From assembly GCA_028015205.1 (NCBI GenBank), contig CM051511.1:36448001-36512000 (forward strand): a stretch of DNA of 64,000 bases. The letters run 5' to 3'. Both the position numbers and the translations under genes were made by a program. Shown here in pieces: positions 37,901 through 49,900 of the stretch. This DNA comes from Mytilisepta virgata. Taxonomy: Eukaryota; Mollusca; Bivalvia; Mytilida; Mytilidae. The notes under the pieces were generated by a model. That model saw only the letters and a list, made by a program, of their open reading frames with translations. It did no database searches and was not told the DNA's origin. How positions within the stretch are numbered: the stretch's first letter is position 1; each line of letters begins with the position of its first letter.

Positions 37901-40900
37901 CATGTAGAGCAATACACAAATGTACTGTAGGACCCTCCTTTGAAGGCCCCAAAGGAAGGAAGGTTTCCTTGTAACATTCTCTAAACCTTTGGCAAGATTT
38001 CTTTGCTGCTGTTGGTCCCAAAACATTATTATTGTCATTAGTTGGTCTGGTCTGATCTGTCTTCTTGGACATGCTCCCCGCCATATTGATTTATTTAACC
38101 TCTTCTCAAAGGCGCTTTAAAGCATAAATATTCTGCTGCTTTCAAGCATTTAAGTGATCCACAGGGAATTTTACACATTTTGTAACAAAACGAAAATTTT
38201 CCAAACAAGCAAATTGACAACCATAGATTTTGAAATGAAAATCATAGCCGTAATTTTTCACTAAAATCCGTAGAAACTACGGCAAAATCGTAGATGTAAA
38301 CACCTCTGAGGGTATAGTTACAGTACAAAACAAATTTATGATTGAGTTACATATATAAAACAAACATGTATGACAAATGTATGGTATATAGTGACTATTG
38401 CATTACTAGACTATTACCTGGGTGATGATTTCTGTATTTGTGATTGTTATATGAATGCAGATTATTAACTGGGGGATAGTTTCTGTATTTGTGACTATTA
38501 TATGACTGTAGATTATTACCTGGGTGATGTTTTCTGTATTTGTGACTATTATACACTGTATGACTGTAGATTATTACCTGGGTGATGTTTTCTGTATTTG
38601 TGACTATTATATGACTGTAGATTATTACCTGGGTGATGTTTTCTGTATTTGTGGCTATTATATGACTGTAGATTATTACCTGAGTGATAGTTTCTGTACT
38701 TGTGACTTTTGTATGACTGTAAATTATTACCTGGGTGATATTTTCTGTATTTGTGATTGTTATATGACTGTAGATTATTAACTGGGGGATAGTTTCTGTA
38801 TTTTTTTACTGTTGTATGACTGTAGATTATTACCTGGGTGATAGTTTCTGTATTTGTGATTGTTGCATGACTGGTACCGGTGACTGTTTTACTATATATT
38901 GCATGGCTAATTGTTGTTGCTGTAAAGGTGGTAGATTTTTAAACTGTTCATTTTCCTGCAACTGCTGCATCACTTGTTGTATCTGTTGCATTTGTAATTG
39001 TCTACAATAAAATCATTAAACTTTAAACATAAAATAATTTTCTGGACCAATTTTCCCAATGTAAATATGTTTGGGTGTTACATATATTTTTCTACATTTC
39101 TAAATATTTTGGTTGCTCTAAAATGAGTCCTATAAAAGATTTGGAATGCTTCAAGTTTTTCAAAGAGACCAATAATATGAAGGCCATAGATATATAAAGT
39201 TTCTCAGTATTAAAGAAATATGATACAGTATCAAGGGGAGGTAATGCCATACACATTGTGACATTATAGTATCTCTCCAAGAATACTTTTTTAACATCCT
39301 AAAAGGTTTTCCTTAAATATCTCCGTAATAAGCACATGAACCCCCACTTTTTAGTTCGCCTGAACAAAGTTGAGGGGGACAAATGGAGTACCCCTGGCGT
39401 CCACGTCCACAGCAAGTTCGCAGTTACTAGTTGACATAGGCTAATATCTTTTTTGTGTTCTGGTGCATTTTGAAGAGACTGACCATGTGACATAAGATGA
39501 AGGTCACATGACCCATATTATACGGTTGACTGGCTTTTAAGTTTTGTCAAAAATCAAGTGACCTACAATCATATTACTTGGTGTGAGTGTGCATCTCGGA
39601 GAGTAACACAGCCTTTCATCAAAATTAGGTCACACTGACCTACTTATTGCACTTCATCGACTTAGGTTAAGTTTTACATCCAAGTTGTTCTCTGATACCA
39701 AGGGACCTACAATCATATTACTTGGTGTGACAATGCATCTCGGAGGGTAACACAGCCTTTCACCAAAATTAGGTCACTCTGACCTACTTATTGCATTTCA
39801 TTAACTTAGGATAAGATTTACGTCCAAGTTCAGTTCTCTGATACCAAGGGACCTACAATCATATTACTTGGTATCAGGGTGCATCTCCGGGAGTAACACA
39901 GCTTCCCACCAACACTGTCCCTCTGACCTAGTTATCCCGCTTCAATAATTTAGGTTAAGTTTATGTCTGAGTTCAGTTCCCCGAAACCAACGGACCTACA
40001 ATCATATTACTTGGTGTGAGGGTTTCATCTTGGGGAGTAACAAAGCCTTTCACCAAAATTAGGTCACTCTGACCTACTTATTGCCCTTCATTGACTTAGG
40101 TTAAGTTTTACGTCACAGTTCATACTAAGGGACCTACAATCATATTACTTGATGTCAGGAGTAACACAGCTTCCAATCAAAAATTAGGTCAGTCTGACCC
40201 ACTTTATCGCTGCAATAATTAGGTCAGAGTGACATAATTTTGGTGGGAAGCTGTGTTATTCCCGGAGATGCACCCTGACACCAAGTAATATGATTGTAGG
40301 TCCCTTGGTAGGTATTGGAGAACGGAACTCTAATATGATTGCAGGTCCCTTAGTATGTTAAAACTGATTTTTGACATAAAATTTAAAAGCCAATCAACCG
40401 TGTAATATGGGTCACGTGACCTTCATATTTATTCCACATGGTCAGTGTCTTCAACGAGCACATGCACACAAAAAATATGACCCTGTGTCAACTAGTAACT
40501 GAGAACTTGCTGTGGATGTGCATATGCGAGGGGTACTCATTAGTCCCTCTCAAAACCAGATATTCCTTTGTTACCATTTGAAACCATCCAAAAGCCATAC
40601 ATTGTAGAAACTAATAGATTATTTCCATTGGAATATCCAAATAACAACTCACAAACTTACAGTAAAACTTACCTCATTAAGAATTGTTGTTGCATGAGCT
40701 GTTGCTGGACAAGTAATTGCTGTAAGGCCTTCATCTGTTCCTGTTGTGCAGCTTCTGTGTTAGCTTGACTGACCGGTGTATTCTATCAAATTTACAATAC
40801 AAATGTCTTTGTAAATGGAAAAGAATTGATTTTTCTGTATATATTAAAAAGAAAATCCTGACACTATTCCTAGACAATTTTAAAAAACAACAAATTATGC

Positions 40901-43900
40901 ATACCAGAAACAGCAAAATTTAACAAAATGGCAAAATTCATATCCATGAAAATGAATGAAACCATAGATAAAACTATCTTATTAAAACAAAATACAGCCA
41001 AAAATCTTATAAAAGTCACTCTGTATTGCATCTTATTTTACAGCTATACAGATATGAAGCATTTTATAATAATTTTCTGAAACGGTCCACTCTCGATAGG
41101 AAAATGTAACAATTGTGGGATACATAATAAGGGCTTTTCCCTTAAAATGGATGTGGAAGGGTAGGAAGGGAACTTTTATTATAGGATATGTGTCTTTTGT
41201 CACTTTTAGTGTGTGCCAATCTTATGTATGTAAAGTTATCTAAAAAAACGTTTGTTGGTTGTGGGGATATTTTGAAAGTCCCTTCCTATCCTCCATCACT
41301 TTAATGGAATAGCCATAATCGCAGTTTTCATGATATTGAAAAGACTACTTTTAAATAGTATAATCTTTCGCAGTAACAGTTTCATCTAGGTGGCAGCACA
41401 AAAGGAGCTATTAATGTTGGAAAAAAATGTTACCTAAGGCTCCTTACGAGATCGGTCTAAATAAAGCCTTCAGTCTATTTAATGTTTTGGCAATTTCATT
41501 TGGTTCCTTCTCTGTGCAAACTTTTACACTACATGGCTTAATTCTTTATAGAGAAAAAAAGATACAACATAACACAACTGAACATATGAACTTTCTGTTA
41601 TACTTACCAATGCTGGTGGTGGCGAAGGTCCAGGCAAAAATGGAACTCTGCCCCAACTTTTAATAAGTTCTCCTGCAATGAAAATTTATCAAAAATTATA
41701 TGTTAGTCATAACCCAAATTTTCCTATTTGCTTCAACTGTTCATAATTTCCTGAGGACTGATATTTACATTAATGGTTAACTTAATCCTACCTCTGGTTA
41801 ATGACAATTTTCCAACAGGTATGTTTTTCCACAAAATTTTGATTTCACAAAGCAAATATTTTCATGTCAAAATTTTAATGATGTTTAATGATAATTATCC
41901 CTGAACGACCTCAGATCATGCAGGGGTAATTTAACATGGGCAGCATGGCGGGTGTCCTGCAGGAAGCAGAGACTGCTTACTCTTCCGGAGCACCTGAGTC
42001 TACCCCCAGTTTTTTGGTGAGGTCCATGTTGTTCATGTATTTTTAGTTTTTAATTGTAATGTATGTATTGTTTTGGGTCTTGTCTTCATTGTTCTCTGGA
42101 GTTTGTCAGTTGTTTTGATTTTTCCCTCCTTCATATATCCCTTTGGTATTTCTTTGACTTTTACTTATTCATAAAATGCCTAAAATGAACTTGCACTTAT
42201 AAAACATGTCTGTTTACAGTTACCCATCTGACCCTAATTTGAGCGCCAAACCTAAGCTGTTTTATTTCAGTTGTTAAGTGAAGATTAAGTACTAAAACAG
42301 CAACACTTCGTTAAATTCTATCACAAAACTGAAAGAAAAAGTTAACAATCATGCTTGTCCCTCTAAGTCATTCTGGCATTTGACTACAGGACCTAAGCTT
42401 TGCAAGCGAAATTACTGATTCTGTTAAAAACAACATGGAAATGGCAATGGATTTGTATGTATATCTGTCTTGGCTGGATTTTGGTAATCCTGGTCTTGTA
42501 CTCTCTCCCTGGATTTTCAATTTCTGAAGCTGTCTTTTCTTGTTGCTTTGGTAATCTTCCTGATATGACCTTTTGCAATATCAATGTCTCATCTCTTCAA
42601 ATATTTTAAACTTTGATGATCACTGACTATTTTTTTGCAGATTGTGATCTTTCATTTTAAACTTTACAAATTGCAAATATCTGAGATGACCTTAAACAGA
42701 CATATGATTTTTTGGGGTCTTATATAAAGCTTTAACTGTTCCACTGCATCTTTACCAAAAGAGATGAAACAGGTATGATTTAATTTTTTTTTAATAAACA
42801 TTCCACTCTAATGAAAAAAATTTTAAATGTGGAAAACTTATCTGTAATTTCAGAAGCCTGTGTATAAAGAGCAGAAAATGCACAAGAAACAAGAGGCTCC
42901 CAAGAGCATGAATCGCTCACCTGTTATCTTTTGTGTACTGGTAGATCTTGCATCAATGATTATTTTTGCTAATTAATGTATACCGTTGCAATTTTCTCCT
43001 TTATATTGACCTGTACAGCTAAAATATAGAATCCTGAACCCAAAAGATATGGTTGCTAGGGACTTTTTCATCGGTTGCTAAGGACTTTTTCAATGGCATT
43101 GACTCTTGACCTTCCATTTTGACTTTATATGAAGGTTAAGATTTATTCATTACAGGGTCATTTTTGCAGTGCCTTTTTATAAGGGTATCCTTTAAAACAG
43201 GTCTGACTGAACTATTAAAGGCATATGCTCCGTTCTTCTTAAAATGGACCTTACCTAATGGAGATATTTTTTCATCACACCCTCTTTTGACCTGTAAATT
43301 CATGGTAAAATATCCAGCACTAAACCATTCTGCCATTTCATTTGATGTAAACGGACCTACAAAAGATACAATTATCACTGTATTGGCCATTGACACTAAC
43401 TAGTACGGTTTGATATGCACAACCTAACAGATGCCCCCCCCCCCCCCCACCCCCCAATTTAGACGGTGGCCATCTTTCATTTTTCAAAATGGGCATCTGT
43501 AACATTGTTGATGGTGTTGAAAATTTCTATGCTAATATTGGAGCTATCCAGAATTGTTTTCTATTCTTTCAGAATTTTTTTAAACTTTGAAGGCGGCTAT
43601 TTTGAAAATTTTAAAATCACCCTGCACATCTACTAAATGGTGCCCTCTTTTTGTGCCAAGTTTAGTATTGATCGGTAGCCATCTCCGAGAACACTCGCGA
43701 ACAAAAAGTGGCTAGAGAAGAAAAATAAAAAGAAACAAAGTAAAAACAATACTTTTCTCCATCAATTAGTGGGGGGAACATAATAAGGTGGAAAACTGTT
43801 GTGTTTAAACACTGTCAACATGTAGATATCTAGTTTATTTGAAACTTTTCAGTTTTTCTGGAAAATGTTGTAAGCAAAAATTAAATATACAGTGAAAATT

Positions 43901-46900
43901 TAATGATATTTCTGGATTAATTTTGTTTATATAGGAAATCTTGGTCAATTGGGAAAATATATAGATACATCTATATACTACAGTGAACAATGTAGGAAAG
44001 CTGTTGATGCACGTCTTTTCTTAGAGTGCAATATAAATTTTCCATTGAATAGTGAATAATCAGATTTTTTTCTCTCTTGATAATGCAGCTTTTCACCTAT
44101 CTAAACATAATCACCCTCTTGTTTTGGTCTAGTAACTATTAAGTAGACATTATTTTTTCAGTACCTAAACTATACGAACACTAATATATTAAATCTCCAT
44201 CATCAATATATGTATCAACAATTGTTTAGCGCTAGCTGTATGAAATACATAATTCTAGTGTTGGACATTTCCGGTAATCATGTAATACTCTTTTCAATGC
44301 GAAGACTAAAAAAAATACCTTGCATCTCTCCCTGAGGATCTTTGTAAAACCATTTTTGTGCATCTTCATGGTCTAAAGGTAATGCTGTGGAAACTCTTGG
44401 CTTTTCTTTCTCCTCATCCTATAATAAAAATTATTGCAAATATATAGTCTCAATTACTGTGTCCATATGCATATAGCAAAAAATTACTATATATTTCACT
44501 TTTATTATAACATTATTAAAGTGCCATGCAGTCAAATTGGCTTTACGGAGCACCTCCTTAAGTCTATCTCTCAAATGACACTTCAATGCAAAAGATGTGA
44601 AAATTTTGTCCATTTGCAACTCATTGATTGTGCGCACAGCCTAACTTTTTAATGCTGAAAGCCACAATAACAACCCCAAAACTTTAAATATCAAATTCAA
44701 ATGCAAAAAGACAAAAAAAGCTATACTCTGTAAATAGTTTTTAAAAAATTTAATATTTTTAATTTAAAGAATGGAATGCTAGTATTAAACTATAACTGTG
44801 AGTGACCTCACTTAGCGATATCCCCCACTTGTAATACTAGTTGTGTTTACAAGCTTAAACATCTAAAACCCTAAAGTTATATTATCTCCCTTTGCAAGCA
44901 TCCGGTGATAATTTTCTTGCTTCGTGCACATCTACACACATGTATGATGCCCAACTTTCATATAAAGTTTCATCCAAATCCACTGAACGGTTTAGGAGGA
45001 GTTGTGCTTACAAGCTTTACACATGTAAAACCCTTAAGATGGATCATCTCCCTTTGCAAGCATCCAGCAATAATGATCTTGCTTCATGCACATCTACATA
45101 TGATGCACAACCTTCATATAAAGTTTCATCAAAATCTAATGAACGGTTTAGGAGGAGTTGCGTTTACAAGGTACATGGACAGACGGACGGACAGGGTGAT
45201 TTCTATATACCCCCAAAAACTTTGTCTGCGGTGGGGGTATAAATGTACTTGACACCGAGTTGCTGATACCCTTCCAGATATATTCAACCAGCAGAGGCAT
45301 CCACTCAGAATAGGCGATATTTGAGCACCACAGGTAGTTATGTAAAAAACATTGAGGTGAAAGCAATGTGCACTTCCATACTAAAATGCCAACTTGATAT
45401 TTATAAATGAAACTCCAAATTTACATTTTTTTGCAGATCTAAATATACTTTGTCAGGAGAAAGTTTGATCACTGTAAACGATGGCTTCCTATTGGTTACT
45501 TTCATAGATCATGTGACTGATGATGCTTCCAAATATTCCCATATTCTCTAATACAACTTTTGATACACAAGATGTGCATATTTCATTTATAATGGTCTAG
45601 ATGTTTCCCTAGACCAATTTAGCATGGCACTGCACCATGCCTCCATTTTCAAGCACCATGCTGCCCTCATCATGAATTTCACAATGTGCCCCCAGGTAGC
45701 CAAACCTAACTTTCAATTTTTAGTTTAATCTACCTTTAGGAAACTGATTCGCATTTAATCATGTACCCTTGTTGTGTTGGCACACTTTTATGACACTTTA
45801 ACAACATCAAACTAGGGTGAATGCTGTTTATTGCAGGTTTTGATAAATATACTGCCCTCATGTCAAGGTGGGGTACCCCCACTAATCTTTTTTAACCACT
45901 GATTGCGCTCAAAATATGAAATTTACCTTGCCTACACAATTATCTGGGGAAAGCACTATGGTCTATAGTGATAATATAAATATTCTTTTCCAGTCAGGTT
46001 CCTCGTCATATTCAATCTAACAGCTAGAATCTGTTATAAATGATTTTTTAACTTGAGCACTTCACATTGTTTGTGTTTGATTTTTACATTGTACTTTTGC
46101 CATATTTGTAAATCCAGGATGAGTAACACAATACATTTGGCCACATTATGTTAGCAATGGTATGTCATGGGCCTATTCTACAAGGATACACCTAAACCCA
46201 AAGAACAATTCAATTTGTAAAAATAACGTTAATTCACACCAATGCATAATGTGAATAAAATTATTTCTGAGCCAACATATTGATGTAATCTCAATACATA
46301 CATGTAAATTATTCATAAATGCTTGAATTTATACATCAATACCGTATAGGACTTCTTTTCTAAAAAAAAAAAAAAAATCAAGAGCCTTAATACCTTGAAA
46401 TACATTTATGTCAAGGTAATATTGTAAAATTTGAGCAGTCCCTTTAATTTTGAAATAATAAGTTGACATAACCTTCATTTACTTTCATTCTGTTATTTTT
46501 ACCATCAAATTGTTCTCTGGGTTATTTTATTTGTACCTCTGCCGTCATGGCTGACAAGACCACGTTTTCGGCAGCTTCCTGCAGCCTTGCTAGCGTCTCC
46601 GCTTCGGCTGCTTCTTTCTTCAAACTTACTTTAGTCTCTTCATTTTTCACATTCTGACAGTCTATAGTTTTGTTTTGAGCACTATTATTTTCTTTTGAAT
46701 CTTTCACCTCAGTCCTGGTTTCCTGTTTGACTGGTTCTGAATTCACTTTTGTAGGCTTAGAAGTCTCTGTCTTCTCTTTTGTTTCTGATCTTTTATTTAT
46801 GACATGTTCATTTTTCTTTTTACTTTCACTTTGTTTTTCTTCCTTTTTGACCTGTGGTGGAGGTGTTTTCACTTTATCTTTAGTTTCTACTTTCTGTTTT

Positions 46901-49900
46901 GTATCTTCTTTCTGTTTGTCTGGTGTTTTATTTTTATTATTGTTTTTCTTCTCTACAGCTTCAGCAGAATTATTTTTAGTGTCACTATTATCATTTCCTT
47001 TTTCACCAGGCTTTATCTAAAAATAAAGTTTTTGTCTAATTATAGACTATACATATATAATGATGAATATTCAAACAAAAATCAACTTTAGTGTGAGCCT
47101 GATGCCTCAACAATGCACTGTGTCTGATTTTAAACTATCTGAGGCCAACATAATACCCTATACACTGAATGTATACTTGTTTGTAAACATTTTTGAATTT
47201 CTTTCATTCCAAGGCTGCCGAGTTGTTTAGGTAAATAGTAATGACCACTAGCCTGTAACACCAAGGTTGTGAGTTTAAATCAGACCTGTGGCAAAGTGTG
47301 TCGACTCCAGTCAGAATTGGCTAGAATTTCCTGAATTAGTTCTCAAGACTCCACCAATAAAAAATTGACAGAACAATATAGCAAATTGTGCATAAAACCT
47401 CAATAAACATGACAGTCTTTCCAATATCATAATAACCTAATGAGTTTTCCATCAATTACAGTTTTCACCAAGAGTGGATTTTCCATTGTTGAATCAATTT
47501 TTGTGTCTGTAATATGATCTGTTCCTTATTTTAGCCATAGCCTACATAACTCACCTTATTTGATACAAAAGCACCACTTGAATCAAACGACCCCACATCA
47601 TTCCCTTCTGTGTCTGCCATACTCCATTCTGGTAAATTTTCTGATGGCAGAAAGTGAATAAATGATCACAAAATAATTTAAGATTTAAACTGTTTTTTTG
47701 ATTGACTAACAAGTTATTTTTCAATAAATCAAAATTATCTGTTGTCATGACATCAGGCACTGCTCAGGGCATCATTTATATTTTATAACTTCCTTGTTTG
47801 CCCTATTTTATCCCAAATCTTTTCTACCTATAATCAGCTGAAACTGAATTAACCAAACATATACAATCAAATGATTAATTCTATTTGAATTTGCTGTAAA
47901 GATTTTAAATCTTTTCTTGTATTAGAAGGATTCTCCATCTAACATAATAATTTTTTTTCACACCTTTAAAAATATCCCAAATCATAAAACTGGGTATGGT
48001 ACAAATACCTTCTTCATCCCATGATTCGCTTATTCTGTTTCTCTGATATGATCTCCCTTTGTCCCTGTCAAACCCTCCACGCTGAATACCATTTGGCTGA
48101 TGTCTTTCTGAATCAAATCCACCACGATCCACTCTATTTAAGGGTTCTCTCCAGTTACCTCTATCTGTAATAGACATTATATGTAGTGTTCAATATGCAG
48201 AAAATCCTAGTAAGATACTTACTGAATTAATTAAAACATGCATTTAATTTTCAACAAGTACTTTGCCAAACTACAAACAGGATTTTTTCCATTGGAAAAT
48301 CCAATTAAGGTAAGGTAGGTAGGTAGAGAGAACACTATATTTTGTCCAAACATTCTATTTTAAGGAGACTGCAGGGATAATGACCAGCCATGCTTTTTCA
48401 TCCTGGTCACTAAAACTCTTTTAATATTACACAAGAAATGTTAACATCAAGTATTTTGATGATAATTTTATATTTTTTTGTCGATAAAATATTTTTGTGT
48501 CACAGTCAAAAATCAGGTCAAAAATGAAACCATAAACACTCAATTTTTTGTTTCAGGTTTCATTTGAATGAAGGAAGTTGTTTATTGAGGCAAACTAAAA
48601 TTGAGCGTAAAAAATTTCTCCATTTTCAGAAACATGCATTTAGAAACTACCAACATTTTCCAAAAAGTATAATAGGAAACATAGTATAGTGGCCAAATTT
48701 TTGGAAAAAAATTACCATCCAACCAGCCCTATTTTTTGGCATCATTACCATCTTAAAACCATCAATTTTGCTGATTTCCCCTTTTTAAATGTACATAACT
48801 CCTTGATTCATTATTACATCTGAGGATTAGAAGATTCATGAGATGATTTCTTCCTGTAATTTTTTTCATAGACATCATCTGAATTGAATTTCACCATGAT
48901 AGAGAAAACTTCTCTAGAAAAAGACAACATAACCTAATATTTAATTTTCCAAATACATGCATTTCATTGTTTCATATTTTTCATGCCGCCTTTTGTGGTA
49001 AAATAACGTGTTTTAACAGCAGCCAGCTTCAAAAAGACATCCATGAGTGTTGACCTTAAAATTATCATTCTTAATCAAAGTGTATAGCACTGCTAGGGTT
49101 AGGTTGCTAGCATTTGACTTTTATTTGTACAAACATTGCTGATGATTATTTCAATAAATATGCACTAATCAATCAAAGAAAGCACGAGTCGGCTAACGCT
49201 TCTTGAATTATCACTCTAAATTGAATTTTTTAAAAAAGACAAACGCATAATAATGATTTGATCAATTAAAATAAACAGAAATCAAAGGTCTTCAAGTTAT
49301 TAAGGTTATATAAAAAGACAAAGTTTGGACAATTGTAGAAGGGGGTCATTTCTACAATATATTTACACTACATTGCGCATGTGCAGGTAGATCAGAACGT
49401 AAACATTCAAGCTTTCAATTAAAATAAACCCATTATACTTTCGATAATACCGTTTTCTAAATTAATGATAAACACATTGTTTTTCAATCTTAATGTGCAA
49501 GTTGTCGGCATTTCAAATAACCTGTATGCAATTCTATCACTGACCAACAGGTTTGACAAAATGAAGTCATGATGATCAGGTCAAAAGGTTAATCAAATAC
49601 ACAAAATACCATCAGAATTACAAGAAGAATAAGCAAATAATGTGCAAAATATGTTCTGTATAAGTTAACAATCACGTTCACAACAAAAATGGAACTTACC
49701 TTTGAAATCTTTTGAAAATAAACCTGATTGTAATCCTTCCCAAGATATCCGTGCAAATGTAAACATTCAAAATCCTTACGCCGATAGCATTGTACATTTT
49801 AAAAGGCGCGAATACTTTATACGGCTTTCAAAACAAAAAGGAAATCGTCAATAAAACACATCTTTTATTAAATAACTGGACAATTACACTTCTCGGTGTG

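Noticed and set aside
38524..38781. Plus-strand frame with a Cys/Tyr-rich 17-residue repeat
   Set aside because: Antisense reading of the 51-bp minisatellite in the exon 13-14 intron.
43434..43452. C16 run as a functional G-quadruplex on the minus strand
   Set aside because: Homopolymer at the edge of a repeat fragment; also prone to assembly error, so nothing can be built on it.
44892..45252. Two overlapping frames of about 115 codons
   Set aside because: They lie inside a short repeat element with two similar units; a related unit at 19575-19775 is broken differently.
46727..47091. Plus-strand hydrophobic frames
   Set aside because: Antisense of the Lys/Glu-rich GIGYF exon 8.
47205..47290. 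Functional tRNA gene
   Set aside because: Only A/B-box traces remain and stems do not pair; a similar copy at 17738 shows it is a SINE.
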